Part shown: positions 33,731 through 44,483 of the stretch, piece by piece
Layout: every line of letters starts with the position of its first letter
How positions within the stretch are numbered: the stretch's first letter is position 1
Translations under genes and position numbers: made by a program
From: Pelagicoccus sp. SDUM812005
GTDB taxonomy: Bacteria > Verrucomicrobiota > Verrucomicrobiia > Opitutales > Opitutaceae
Reading direction: 5' to 3'
Assembly (NCBI RefSeq): GCF_031127875.1
Contig: NZ_JARXIA010000002.1
Span: 186,001-250,000, forward strand
Length of the DNA stretch: 64,000 bases
Notes under the pieces: model-generated
Seen by the model: only the letters and a program-made list of their open reading frames with translations
Told to the model about the DNA's origin: nothing
The model's database searches: none

Positions 33731-35887
33731 TTAATCCAAGAGCTCGACCACGCAACTCGAGAGGTCGCCGTCCCGCTGCGAACCGATCGCTAAGCCAACC
33801 ATAGCGTCAGTTGCCAAAGGAAATTCAAAATCATTCACCAAGCGCCAGAGGCCACCGTTATCCGCGACATACAGCTTGATCCGTGCTCCTACACGATCCA
33901 AGCGTAGCTGCGGGGTCGAGCCCGCAACTCCCCTTCCCGACACCTGGACTTTCGATCCGAGCGCAGTCCGTACCAGCGTTTCAAAAATCCCGTTGCCATT
34001 CAAAACGATCGACGCATGGGGCGAATCGGGCTCGAGACCTTCACGAACCATCAGGCCGACTCGACTCCAGCCATCGTCCGCCACGTAATCATGGAGCGCC
34101 ACTTTCAAGCTGAAGTCACCGATCGCCGGCACCCACGAGTAGCGCAAAGCATCGTCAATACTTTCGTAGCCAGCCCCCGAGGCGCTGAAGAAGTAAAGAC
34201 CTGTCGCTTCGTCGAACAGAGTGATCCCTTGCTCGGAAATTTCGCCCACGATAGACGAACGAGCAACGTGACCGAGCAACGATAGCTCCGTCTGTTCCGG
34301 CGCTTCGGGCCCAGGGGAAACGTCGATTTCCTCCTCGTTCAAGACCTCGAAACGACTACGGGACAAACGACCGTCATACTGCGAACCCACTACCAAGCCA
34401 GCGTCGAACGTTTCGCCCAACTCGACTTCAGACTCGACCAACAAGGTCCAAGCGTTCCCATCCGCCGAGACATAACCTCGCACCCAATCTCCGACCTTGG
34501 ATATCCTGAGGAAGGCGACCGAGGGCGCCGCCCGTCCCTTAGACACTACGACCTTCGTCCCGTCGCTCCTGCGAACCAAGGATTCGAAATTGCCATAGCC
34601 ATTCACCACGACGGAAAGGTGCGCCGCCCGCTGCTCCAGGCTCGAACGCAGCATGATACCTGCACGTCCCCAACCGGCATCCAACTCCAGCTCGCTGAGC
34701 TTCACGGAGAAGTCGACATCACCGTCAACAGTCACTTTCGAAAAACGCAACTCGTCGTCCAGCTGCTCAAATCCCAAGCCAGACGCTTCGAGAACATGGT
34801 TCCCGCTCTCCGCATCGTAAGCATACGATCCAACGTCATCCATCTCCCCAATAACGCTTTCCTCAATCGGTAGCCCTAGCAAATAGGGCCAGTCCGTCGA
34901 GCACTGGCTGAAAGCGACCAAATCCGACTCCAGCACTTCAACGAGGGCCGCGGAAAGCCGACCATCTCGTTCCGAGCCGATTGCGATTCCCACGTGAACG
35001 TTGCCATCCATTTGGCTAGGAGAACCGCTTACTTCCTTCCAGACCTCCCCGTCCAAAGAGTAGCTCAAAAAGACCACGCCAGCTCGTCGCTCGATGCCCA
35101 GAAACACGGTATCGCCCGCGACGGCCTGCACGGTGGAGGCAACCTTAAGTCCTGTCCCTTTCCGGGAAAGCCTCTCCACATAACCTTTACCATTCAACAC
35201 GATAGACTCATGCATCGCATCCTGCCCGAGAGTTTCTCTCACCATCAGGCCCACTCGCGCCCAGCTCCCGTCCGCTTCGAAGGCGTGAACCTGCACTCTC
35301 AACTTAAAATCCCCTTCCACTGCGGTCTGCGTAAAGCGCAACTCATCCAAAACCTGTTCGTAGCCAGCGCCCGACGCAGAAACTGCAAACGCTCGCGCCC
35401 CCACATCGAAAACGCTCTCTCCCAAGACCGACATCTCTCCGATAACACTCGATTCCGGACCGTCCTGAATCTCCAATTCCGTTTCCTCGCTTCTGATCTC
35501 CGAGCTTACAACGTCGCTGTATTCGGATGCTCCATACGCGTTGAAAGCGCGAACCCTGTAGTGATAGCGATTTCCAGCGAGTACTGATTCATCAATAAAC
35601 AACGTTCCATTGGCGACGGATTCGCCAACCTCGACAAAGTCGATGCCATCGACCGAACGTTCGATCCAAAACCCGTCCTCGTTGTCCGAACGGTCCGTCC
35701 ACGACAGCTTCAACGTTTCGCTATAAGAGCTCGAAACTCCTGCGAGGAGAACCACACAACCCCCTGAAAGTGCCGCAGCCCAGCAACTTCTCAGCCTCGA
35801 CAGGCGCCGCTTGCTAGAGAGAGCCAAGTGAGCTTGCCCCCTAAAAATCACTAGTAACCAATTTTCAAATACAGTCTTCACGAACAT
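33731..35887 (-). CDS. Large exported protein: fibronectin type III domain plus three DUF1349-like repeats
   Basis: A 718-aa protein with an N-terminal hydrophobic segment (residues ~37-55), a fibronectin type III domain (~58-130: LSWTDRSDNEDGFWIERS ... YHYRVRAFNAYGASEYS) and three tandem copies of a ~190-residue beta-sandwich module. Each copy starts with SxIGEM/IS, holds GDFxLKVxxH...W.R.GLMVRE and ...ASIVLNGNG, and ends with G.A.GSQRDGxLS. The module resembles DUF1349/LamG-like lectin domains, so carbohydrate binding is plausible. No catalytic motif. The start is uncertain because of the long N-terminus before the signal. Confidence 0.8.
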   Translation of the reverse strand: MFVKTVFENWLLVIFRGQAHLALSSKRRLSRLRSCWAAALSGGCVVLLAGVSSSYSETLKLSWTDRSDNEDGFWIERSVDGIDFVEVGESVANGTLFIDESVLAGNRYHYRVRAFNAYGASEYSDVVSSEIRSEETELEIQDGPESSVIGEMSVLGESVFDVGARAFAVSASGAGYEQVLDELRFTQTAVEGDFKLRVQVHAFEADGSWARVGLMVRETLGQDAMHESIVLNGKGYVERLSRKGTGLKVASTVQAVAGDTVFLGIERRAGVVFLSYSLDGEVWKEVSGSPSQMDGNVHVGIAIGSERDGRLSAALVEVLESDLVAFSQCSTDWPYLLGLPIEESVIGEMDDVGSYAYDAESGNHVLEASGLGFEQLDDELRFSKVTVDGDVDFSVKLSELELDAGWGRAGIMLRSSLEQRAAHLSVVVNGYGNFESLVRRSDGTKVVVSKGRAAPSVAFLRISKVGDWVRGYVSADGNAWTLLVESEVELGETFDAGLVVGSQYDGRLSRSRFEVLNEEEIDVSPGPEAPEQTELSLLGHVARSSIVGEISEQGITLFDEATGLYFFSASGAGYESIDDALRYSWVPAIGDFSLKVALHDYVADDGWSRVGLMVREGLEPDSPHASIVLNGNGIFETLVRTALGSKVQVSGRGVAGSTPQLRLDRVGARIKLYVADNGGLWRLVNDFEFPLATDAMVGLAIGSQRDGDLSSCVVELLD

Positions 35888-36564
35888 CTTCCAGAGTTAA
35901 ATTAAAAGAGCTATGTGAAACGCCTGATGGCCGAGGCCCTTGACCCGATTTTCTGTTAACCCAGGTTTTACAAACGGAATTTCCCAACATCCTCAGGGAC
36001 TCTTCCGCTCCGCGCCTTCCGAGCGTCCTGAAAAACCAGCGAACTCTTTTCCCTAGGTCCGCCCAGGCATGTCCCCCACCCCGCCCCATCCTCCCTCCCA
36101 GAATGTTTCGGGTCGCAACAGGGGCGCCTCATTCTATGCTCGCAATCGAATGCCGACTCCTCCAACCGACACGTCCCAGCATGCTTTTCGCAACGCTGCT
36201 CCCACCGGAAACTCCCTAACGAAAAACTTGAAAGTACCCCTCTATCCTCCTCGAAAACCCATTCCAACGGCACCCGCATTCCACCCAGAAAGCTTTTCCC
36301 GCAACGCCCAGAATCCCTTGGGCTAAATAAAGCATCGACTAGGAAACGGCGAACCTCCCCCCTCAGCGTCCCCCAAACGGTCCGCCTGCTACTCCCTCGC
36401 CTTCCGTGAAATCGACATCGCCCACGGAACGGATCCGCCCGCCTTTTCGACCTATACTCAGAGAGTCCGTTATACTTCCCTCCTTCCTACCAGATCGACT
36501 AGACAGGTAGATTCACCTAAAGAAATCTTGTCTCCTCCTTGTACATAAAGCTAGGTATCGGGGC
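35888..36564. other. 677-bp divergent spacer between exported-protein genes
   Basis: Upstream of both the minus-strand 718-aa protein gene and the plus-strand 893-aa protein gene, so it should contain both promoters. One short frame (36069-36326) shows no domain and a composition unlike proteins here. No palindrome, repeat or RNA gene was recognised. Confidence 0.5.
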
Positions 36565-39246
36565 TTGAAATTGAATCAGATCAGCAAACGGAGGAACAGA
36601 CCCAACCTACCTCTGAGTTCTCTAGCCCCGTGGCACCTAAAGGCGCTCTTCCACCTCGTTCTCGCCCACCTATCCGTTGCAATGGCGTTTGCCCAGCAGC
36701 AAGCTACGCCTCCACCTGCGATCTACCCAGAATCCAACAAATTCTACGACAGCCAAGTCATCCGCATCGAGGCCGAGACACCTGGCAGCACCATCGAGTA
36801 CACGCTGGAAACCAATGGTAACACATCCGCCCGCATCAGCTATTCAAGCCCCTTCACCATCCACGGGCAAACCATAGTTCGTGCCGTAGCAAAGGCTCCC
36901 AACCAAGCGGAAAGCCAAGTCAGCACAAGAAGCTTCCTAAAGATCCAGGAGCTGGACGCGTGGCGCTTCGGAGAAGATATCCCCCTGCCAAACCTTCAGA
37001 ACCAAATCGACTCAGTATCGGCGAACGAAAGCGGGCTTGTCGTCCTCTACACCGACGGAACCCTCGCCCCCCTCGACGTCCCCTTCGGCCAAACGCAGCC
37101 TCCTTCCGAGGGACTTGACGACATCATTCAAATCGCCACCGGCCACGATTTCGCGCTCGCCCTCTCGAAGGGCGGAAAGGTCTACGCGTGGGGGGAGAAC
37201 GACTACGGACAAACGGAGGTCCCTCAAGACCTTTCCAATGTGGTAGCCATCCACGCTAGCGGCGATTCGGCTCTCGCCCTACGCAAAGACGGAACTCTAG
37301 TCGCTTGGGGCGGCTCTCCCGATCTCGATCCACCCGCCGAGCTAACTAACGTCATAGCCACTTCCATCGACGGCAACCTCGCCTACGCCATCCTCGAGGA
37401 CGGCAGCGTGCGCGTTTGGGGCTACGATTCCTGGAAAGACCAGTTCCTTCCGAGCGGATTCGACAACGCGATCGCATTCGCCTTCGGCAACGACTTCCAA
37501 CTCGCCCTGCACCATGACGGCTCCGTAACCGGAAAAAGGAGATATGGAGACAACAGCCCCTTCACCGCAGCCCTCGCGTCCTGGTCCGACATCACGGCGA
37601 TCGCGACCTCCTACAACACCGTCTTCGGTCTCCAATCCGACGGGACGCTCAAACACTGGCCCGATACGAGTTCGGATAAGCCCGATCCTCGACTCAATAA
37701 AGTGATAGCAGTCAATGCCTCCTACAGCACGGTCACTGCCCAACGCCACGCCCAAACCGAACCCCACCAACTTTCAATCGCCTACAATGCAACGCTCGGC
37801 TCCGTAAGAAAAAGCAAACAGAAGCTCAGCTTTCAAAACTCCGAATCCCTAAGGCTCACCGCCATCCCCAAAGCAGGCTACGGATTTAGCCGCTGGCAAG
37901 GCGACCTAGACTCCGAACAAAACCCAATCAACCTAGAGTTTAGTTCCGACCTCAACCTCGAAGCAATTTTCCAGCCCATCCTGCTACCGCCAGAAAGTGA
38001 ATTCGACGACAGCAATTCCTTCGCGGAAAGCGGTACTATCGAAATTAGAAACCCCAACGCCCACGGAGCCGTCCACTACACCTTAGACGGATCGAAACCT
38101 ACCCGCTTCTCCCCCGTCTACGAAGCCCCCATTCCCTACGAAACGACTCTCAAGCTCAGAGCCCGCTGTATCGGGGAAGGCTACGCTAGCAGCTTGGAAC
38201 TGATCAAAAACGTAGTTGTGGTGAAACTACTCGGCCACGGGACCGTCGGCAACGAACTCCTGAATTTCCCCGCCGAGGCCAACGAAGCCGTCGCCGTCGC
38301 TCCGGCCAGAACCTTCATCCTCGCGCTCAAAGCAGACGGAACTGCCTTCTCGTGGTCAGACGAACCTTGGCACCGCAGCCTCTCCGTGAACGACGTCGTG
38401 AGCGTCGAAGCAGGCAGCGGCCTTTGCTACGCCCTCCACTCCGATGGAACCGTATCCATCTGGAACACCAACGGAACGCTCTTGAACGTACCCGAAGCGT
38501 TGACCGAAATCATATCGATCAAGGCAGTGGCAGACAGTTTACTGGCGCTAAAGGTCGACGGAACCGTACTCGCGTGGGAAGACTTTACCCGAACGCCCGA
38601 AACCGTTCCCGATCTGCCCGCTCCAGCCATAGCCATCGCAAACGGCGAACAACGCAAACTCGCCCTCCTCGCAAACGGCCAAGTCCTCGAATGGACCGAC
38701 GACGGAATACAAGAAACGCCCGCCGACCTTGGCTCCGTAATCGCCATCGAAGCCGGTCGCGACTTCTCCGCCGCGCTTCAAGCGGATGGGACCGTAAAGC
38801 TCTGGGGTGACTACCGATACTCCGGACCAAGCCCGAACGACATCGTTGCTATCAGGATCCTCGAAACGGGTGGCAACGCTCTGCGCGCGAACGGGGATAT
38901 CATCCCTCTCGACAATTTCTACAATCCAACTCCCCTCCAGCTAAACGACGGCAAGCCCCTTGCCTGGATGGAGCTCGGGTACAGCTATACCATCGCCAAA
39001 GCAGCCAGTCCGCTCGGATCCAGAGTTATCATCGAGGAAAACCTAAGCTCCCGTGACGAAGAGCCTCACTACTCCTTCTACATTCCCGAAGGACGCCACT
39101 ATCTTCTCCAACGCAGTCATGATCTCGTAAACTGGTCGACCCCTCCGGGGTACACCTTCCTGACCCTAAGCGATGGAATCCCCTTTACGATCAGCCCTTA
39201 CGACGAGAACGGAAACGAAATATTCCTACGCGTACTAGTCCCCTGA
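36565..39246 (+). CDS. Exported RCC1-like propeller protein with chitobiase-type and InlB-type domains
   Basis: An 893-aa protein started from TTG at 36565, needed to include the signal peptide (LKALFHLVLAHLSVAMAFA). Domain order: chitobiase/hexosaminidase C-terminal-like (~50-115: YPESNKFYDSQVIRIEAE), RCC1-type propeller repeats (~145-395, such as VVAIHASGDSALALRKDGTL), an InlB B-repeat-like unit (KAGYGFSRWQGDLDS), a second chitobiase-like domain (GAVHYTLDGSKPTRFSPVYE), a second RCC1-type propeller (~560-790) and the C-terminal module HYLLQRSHDLVNWSTPP. Thus the domain pair is duplicated. Probably a surface adhesin or scaffold; no enzyme motif. Confidence 0.82.
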   Translation: MKLNQISKRRNRPNLPLSSLAPWHLKALFHLVLAHLSVAMAFAQQQATPPPAIYPESNKFYDSQVIRIEAETPGSTIEYTLETNGNTSARISYSSPFTIHGQTIVRAVAKAPNQAESQVSTRSFLKIQELDAWRFGEDIPLPNLQNQIDSVSANESGLVVLYTDGTLAPLDVPFGQTQPPSEGLDDIIQIATGHDFALALSKGGKVYAWGENDYGQTEVPQDLSNVVAIHASGDSALALRKDGTLVAWGGSPDLDPPAELTNVIATSIDGNLAYAILEDGSVRVWGYDSWKDQFLPSGFDNAIAFAFGNDFQLALHHDGSVTGKRRYGDNSPFTAALASWSDITAIATSYNTVFGLQSDGTLKHWPDTSSDKPDPRLNKVIAVNASYSTVTAQRHAQTEPHQLSIAYNATLGSVRKSKQKLSFQNSESLRLTAIPKAGYGFSRWQGDLDSEQNPINLEFSSDLNLEAIFQPILLPPESEFDDSNSFAESGTIEIRNPNAHGAVHYTLDGSKPTRFSPVYEAPIPYETTLKLRARCIGEGYASSLELIKNVVVVKLLGHGTVGNELLNFPAEANEAVAVAPARTFILALKADGTAFSWSDEPWHRSLSVNDVVSVEAGSGLCYALHSDGTVSIWNTNGTLLNVPEALTEIISIKAVADSLLALKVDGTVLAWEDFTRTPETVPDLPAPAIAIANGEQRKLALLANGQVLEWTDDGIQETPADLGSVIAIEAGRDFSAALQADGTVKLWGDYRYSGPSPNDIVAIRILETGGNALRANGDIIPLDNFYNPTPLQLNDGKPLAWMELGYSYTIAKAASPLGSRVIIEENLSSRDEEPHYSFYIPEGRHYLLQRSHDLVNWSTPPGYTFLTLSDGIPFTISPYDENGNEIFLRVLVP

Positions 39247-39271
39247 AACCTCTTTCATAACAGTCCTAACC

Positions 39272-42200
39272 ATGCGTCCTCAATTTTTTAAAACGGTCTC
39301 CTACCTTCTAACCTTGGTCACAACCCTATTGCCCCTTTCGTACTCTTCCTCCAACTACAAATTAAGTGAAGAATTCGACCTCGACCAAAGAACCACCGTC
39401 GCTCCAAACAAAATTATAGAGCTGAGCAACGGCAGCTACCTCGCGAACGGCGATTTCGATTTGATCGACGACCAAGCTGCCGGAGGGCTCGCCCTGTATA
39501 CGCTGCAAGGCCAGTTCAAGCCCTTTTCCAAAAGCCTTCCACTGCTCAACACTCAAGTCAACCAAGCCGTCCTCAATAGCGACGGCTCCTACAGCATTAC
39601 TTTCACCCAAGGCTCCCCGGAGCTGGGGATCGACGCCAGATCGCTCGTTCAATTTTCCTCCAAAGGGGAAATACTGAAAATAACGGATCTCGGAGAACTA
39701 TCCGGACACATTCTACTCGAAAACAATCGTATCCTCGCATTTCGAAACGAATACGATTCACGAGTTCCCGACAGCCAATACACCCAGGCGCAACGCTACG
39801 TACTGAACAGCAACGGGACCTTCGACCTCGACAACAGCTTCAACGCCCCACGAGTAAAAGGCGACACCCGAACAATTCATCCCCTGCCAAACGGGCAATA
39901 CCTCCTCGTTGGCCAATACAGGAACAGTGAAACGCTAAAAGTCGGTTCCTTCATGAAACTCGACTCTAACGGTCAAGCGACCAGCGGATTCGATCCCCAG
40001 GGCTTCTACAGCGAACATCTCGACTACAACCCATACGCGCTCCACGCTCTCAGTAACGGAGACATTCTCATCTTATCAGATACCATCGATGGACCGTCAC
40101 CCTTTCGTCTCACCGCACAAGGAAAGATCGACACAACCTTTTCCACCCCCAATGGCCTCTACATACACAGCAGCAGCGAGATATTCCTAGCGCCTGACAA
40201 TTCCTATATTGTATCCGGCTATAGTGGGCAATTCGGGCAAACGTTACCGCCCATCATCAAGCTCCAGCGCGATGGAAACGTTGATAGCAGCTTCGAACTC
40301 GATAAAAACGGCCTATTCGCGTCAACCGAACGAGGATCCATCACAGCGATTGCGGCAACCCAACAAGGGCTGCTCGTGTTCGGAAAAATGAATACAGAAA
40401 CCGAGAGTGCCGGATATGCAATAATCTCCACAGACGGAACCGCGACAGCTACCGAAGCGGGTAGACTAGAATCCCTCGCTGCAACTTCAGCCCACTGGAC
40501 ACCCTCTGGAGAACTCATGACCGGCACCGCCATCTTCAGAGCAGACGGCAGCCGCAGAACGACTTTCGAAAGGGACTACAACCGCAAGCTCACTCCATTG
40601 AGCAACGGAACGTTCGTCACCTCCGACTTTCAATTCTACGACGAAACCATAAGCCTGCTCGATCGGCCTAACGTCCCACCTAACTACTGGTTTGCAGGCG
40701 AGTTCCCCGACGGCGGATTCATGGCCCGCGAAACGAACGGAAAATGGGGGCACGATTTAGCCTACGTACGTCTGCAAAAGGACGGCAGCGTCGACACCCG
40801 CTTTCCGAGGCTATCCGCCAACCTTAGCATACTCACGATATCCGACGAACATATCTATTACACGGAAGGCTCCTCCGGGGCAGAAGCGCAACATGTCAAC
40901 CGCATGGACCTCCACGGAGTCGTAGACCCAACATTCGAAATTAAGAACCTGTACGGCGACCTCACGCGGATGCGTGTAACCGCAAACGGAATCTATATCC
41001 CCAGCGTACGCATCGGTGAAGAGAAACGCGAAAAGTTGCTTGGAGCTCGCTTCGAACTCGACGGAACGCTCGACGAGACCTACGCCCCAGAAACGTCGAT
41101 CGAACTTTCCCAAGACCGCAAGAACCTACTCGTGCCGCCTAATACAAACGTTTACGCCCGAGACGGTTCCTCCGCCCGACTTGGATCCAAGCCGGGCGAA
41201 TTTTCCCGAGAAACGCTATTCTCCATTTCTCCTTCCGGGGAAGTCACCGAGGTAGATTCCACCCTGCAGTGGGAAGGCGCTCAGGTCGATATTTCCGCAA
41301 CAGGCGACCTATACATATCAGGCACCGCTCTCATTGGCTCAGGCTCCATAGATGCGAATGCCCGTTACAACAAAAATGCCATTGGATTCTCCACCCCTTT
41401 CCTCCAAAAAGTATCTTTTTCGGCTGCCCCTCTTTCCATCGACATAACCATTCTGGATGCCGAGGATATCCAATTGAGCTGGCGTAAAGATGGAATAGTA
41501 TTGGCAGGAGAAAACAGTAGCTCCCTGAGTTTCCCAAGTCTAACCGCCTCAGATGCCGGAAACTACGTCCTTCATGCCGAAGCGGAGGGAAAAATCCACA
41601 CCTTCGGCCCCATCACTCTCCTCCCGCCACAGAGCCCCACATTCACAACCCATCCTAGCGATCGGGAAATCGTGGCTGGCGAAGATCCCGTTTTCGAGGC
41701 AGGAGCCTCAGCTCTTCCCGCTCCCAAATACCAATGGTATCGTGATGGCATCCCCATCCCAGGCGAAAGTTTCCCCCGACTAAGCATTGACGATGCAGGT
41801 CTCCAAAGCCTCGGAACCTACCGACTAAAAGCCACCAACGAGCTTGGTAGCAGCTGGTCCCAACCAGCCCTACTCACGTCCCCCACAGAATACTCGCAGC
41901 GCGCCGTATCCCTCGAAATCACAGCCAAGCAACAAAGCCATATCTTCGACATCCTCCCCAGCGAGCAGGGCGGTTATCTCACCAAAACCACCAAAAGCTC
42001 CGACGGTTTCGAAACCGTATTTAAATACCACTACATTGACGCGAGCGCTTCGGACCCGATCCTATTGCCCACGCCGGCTCTCCCAAACGGCTACGATAAA
42101 CTCTATATATGCAATCGCACCGGAACTAAATTCGCATACACGGATTTCTATCCAGAAGGCTCATTGAAGGTAACCCGCTTTGTCCGACTCAATACCGATT

Positions 42201-44368
42201 ATACAATCGATGACACGTTCGGAGCTCACACCATCGAAGGACGATTCCTGCCGCTTCCCACCTTCCAACAATGGCCCGATGGTACGACATGGGTCGACAC
42301 TGGGTTCCAAGCCGTCGAAATCTCGCCATCAGGCGAAACGAAAGAACTTAAACGAAACGAACAGTTCACCGGTTTGTACGGAGCCAACCAATTCTACGGT
42401 CCCCTTTCGCTCCAACTAGACGACGGAACCTACACGCTAATGAACCTGAGAGACAACTATGTCTCGCGTATCGATGCGGATGGAGCAGCGGCCGCAGAAA
42501 ACAACCGATACTATTTCGGATACAGTTCAAGCGACGAGCATCTGACCGCCATATGGGCCGACGGAACCGTACTATACAACCTTCCCGACGAAAATAAGCT
42601 CATCGCCCGCACCCTAGGCGGCGATGAAAAATGGACCATCGACCTCACTGACTGGACGGTACCCTACGCGGAGTTTTTCGCGGCTGTCGGCAACGACGAC
42701 ACAAAACGCTACTTAGTCGCCTATAAAGGGGATAGCTTCAAGGAAACCAAAACATTTTGGATACAAGCGGACGGTAGTCATAATTTCAATACACCTTCTT
42801 CCTTCACTGGTTTACTCGCCTATAGTTCAATTCATGCACTACCGAGCGAGCAAGTTGTTCTACTCGGGAAAACCCGAGACGGCTCGAACCAATCGGGCGC
42901 CGTACTCGTCAACCCGGACGGGACGCTCGTAGCGACCACAACTCTCACTGATTTTGTTCCTGCCCAGCCAAGTTTCGTTCGCTCGAACAGAGACGGAAAC
43001 GCGCTCTTCATTGCCCACCCAGGTACTCACGTAAACGGATACGAGACCGGCCCCATCGCAAAGATGAACGCGGACGGCACCCTCGACACAGCCTTCAAGA
43101 CCGATCTGGAAGACCTAAACGGACACTCTCTGATAGACATAATCGCTTTGGACGGAGACTACCTTGCCGCACTAACTAAGTTTAATTACGTGTACACCGT
43201 TCACCTCCTGGACTCATCAGGATCCTTCGTCGTCCGTTGGGAGATTGATAACTTGACAGGAAGAGTCCCCCTAGTGTTCAGGCACGAAGGCGAGAAACCA
43301 GGCCTTCTCACCATAGCCAGTCGCCCTAGCACAACCCGTGTCTCGCGATATCTTCTGGACGGATCAATTGACCCGACCTTCAAGTCTGGAACGCTTCCGC
43401 ATATCGCGTGGTTCACCTCCGCCGCCGTCGGGCCAGAGGGGAATATCTACATCCTTCAGGAACAGCCAAACCGCTTATTCAAACTTAACGCAGATGGATC
43501 TGCCGACGACTCCTTTGCTTTCGATCCAAACGCGGAACCGCTCCGCAATATCACCACCGACCGCACTGGCAAAATCCTGGCCCAAACAGCCGATTCCTTA
43601 ACGATTCAAAGATTCAATCCAGACGGCAGCCGCGACACAACCTTTCGTAGCGATTCCCACCCCCGATTCCACACGCGCTTCATAAGGACGCTCCCCAACG
43701 GTCGAATACTTGCAGAAAGACTCATCTTCACCGAGACCGGAGAGATCGATACTTCGACAGGCATTCGTTTCGACGATTCATTGGGAGCGAGCTTCGGCAA
43801 CCGCTTTGCAAACACCTCCTTCGACTTCGATTCGAAAAAGTCCTCCGTTAGGATTTACTCCTTCGAAGGCCCTCCTGCCGTCACAAGGCAACCCAGAAAC
43901 CTAGTCGCGGAAATAGGTTCGACAACGACCCTAGCCATCGACGTCGACAATCCGAAAATGCGTTACCTATGGAAGCGCAACGGTGAGCAGATCCCTGACG
44001 AAAACGGGAACCGCCTCGTCCTCTCTCCACTCTCCCAACTGCACGCCGGAACCTACTCAGTTACCATGATCTGGGACGAAGGAGAATTGGAGCTTCCCTC
44101 CTTCACTGTATCGACCAAAAATCCCAGTACTCAGATCCTCGAAGCCCCAAAACTAGAAGCGCAAGCGACCCCTTCGACATTGGAATGCTCGTGGACGCCA
44201 AACGAACGAACAAGCTTCGAACTATTCTATTCAGAAGACCTAATCTACTGGGAAGTAGCCCCCATAACCACTCGCAACTCCACCGAAAAGAAAACGACCA
44301 GCATCCCACTCACACCTCAATCCTCCAAAGTCTTCGTCCGTCTACATCCCGCAGGAAATTTCCAGTAA
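39272..44368 (+). CDS. Giant exported delta-60 repeat protein with Ig-like domains
   Basis: A 1698-aa protein with a signal peptide (YLLTLVTTLLPLSYSSS). It consists mostly of delta-60 type repeats, recognised by cores such as NSNGTFDLDNSF, TAQGKIDTTF, QRDGNVDSSF, LDGSIDPTF, NADGSADDSF and NPDGSRDTTF, interrupted by Ig-like domains (~830-870, and near 1590 with YLWKRNGEQIPDENGNRL). The C-terminus carries FELFYSEDLIYWEV, the same end module as other exported proteins here. The start is 25 bp after the stop of the RCC1-like gene, so both form an operon. Likely a secreted, surface-exposed protein of unknown function. Confidence 0.85.
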   Translation: MRPQFFKTVSYLLTLVTTLLPLSYSSSNYKLSEEFDLDQRTTVAPNKIIELSNGSYLANGDFDLIDDQAAGGLALYTLQGQFKPFSKSLPLLNTQVNQAVLNSDGSYSITFTQGSPELGIDARSLVQFSSKGEILKITDLGELSGHILLENNRILAFRNEYDSRVPDSQYTQAQRYVLNSNGTFDLDNSFNAPRVKGDTRTIHPLPNGQYLLVGQYRNSETLKVGSFMKLDSNGQATSGFDPQGFYSEHLDYNPYALHALSNGDILILSDTIDGPSPFRLTAQGKIDTTFSTPNGLYIHSSSEIFLAPDNSYIVSGYSGQFGQTLPPIIKLQRDGNVDSSFELDKNGLFASTERGSITAIAATQQGLLVFGKMNTETESAGYAIISTDGTATATEAGRLESLAATSAHWTPSGELMTGTAIFRADGSRRTTFERDYNRKLTPLSNGTFVTSDFQFYDETISLLDRPNVPPNYWFAGEFPDGGFMARETNGKWGHDLAYVRLQKDGSVDTRFPRLSANLSILTISDEHIYYTEGSSGAEAQHVNRMDLHGVVDPTFEIKNLYGDLTRMRVTANGIYIPSVRIGEEKREKLLGARFELDGTLDETYAPETSIELSQDRKNLLVPPNTNVYARDGSSARLGSKPGEFSRETLFSISPSGEVTEVDSTLQWEGAQVDISATGDLYISGTALIGSGSIDANARYNKNAIGFSTPFLQKVSFSAAPLSIDITILDAEDIQLSWRKDGIVLAGENSSSLSFPSLTASDAGNYVLHAEAEGKIHTFGPITLLPPQSPTFTTHPSDREIVAGEDPVFEAGASALPAPKYQWYRDGIPIPGESFPRLSIDDAGLQSLGTYRLKATNELGSSWSQPALLTSPTEYSQRAVSLEITAKQQSHIFDILPSEQGGYLTKTTKSSDGFETVFKYHYIDASASDPILLPTPALPNGYDKLYICNRTGTKFAYTDFYPEGSLKVTRFVRLNTDYTIDDTFGAHTIEGRFLPLPTFQQWPDGTTWVDTGFQAVEISPSGETKELKRNEQFTGLYGANQFYGPLSLQLDDGTYTLMNLRDNYVSRIDADGAAAAENNRYYFGYSSSDEHLTAIWADGTVLYNLPDENKLIARTLGGDEKWTIDLTDWTVPYAEFFAAVGNDDTKRYLVAYKGDSFKETKTFWIQADGSHNFNTPSSFTGLLAYSSIHALPSEQVVLLGKTRDGSNQSGAVLVNPDGTLVATTTLTDFVPAQPSFVRSNRDGNALFIAHPGTHVNGYETGPIAKMNADGTLDTAFKTDLEDLNGHSLIDIIALDGDYLAALTKFNYVYTVHLLDSSGSFVVRWEIDNLTGRVPLVFRHEGEKPGLLTIASRPSTTRVSRYLLDGSIDPTFKSGTLPHIAWFTSAAVGPEGNIYILQEQPNRLFKLNADGSADDSFAFDPNAEPLRNITTDRTGKILAQTADSLTIQRFNPDGSRDTTFRSDSHPRFHTRFIRTLPNGRILAERLIFTETGEIDTSTGIRFDDSLGASFGNRFANTSFDFDSKKSSVRIYSFEGPPAVTRQPRNLVAEIGSTTTLAIDVDNPKMRYLWKRNGEQIPDENGNRLVLSPLSQLHAGTYSVTMIWDEGELELPSFTVSTKNPSTQILEAPKLEAQATPSTLECSWTPNERTSFELFYSEDLIYWEVAPITTRNSTEKKTTSIPLTPQSSKVFVRLHPAGNFQ

Positions 44369-44483
44369 AGCGCTTCAGGAACTTTCGCACCCACCGTAAC
44401 CAAAACCGTATCCTAAAACCAGATACATTCCGTCTCATTTTGATAATGAAAAACGGTCCGCAAGCTACCGCGAACAGCGAACA

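Noticed and set aside
36069-36326. Possible 85-aa gene in the 35.9-36.6 kb spacer
   Set aside because: Pro/Asn/Arg-rich composition without hydrophobic core, no ribosome-binding site; treated as non-coding.
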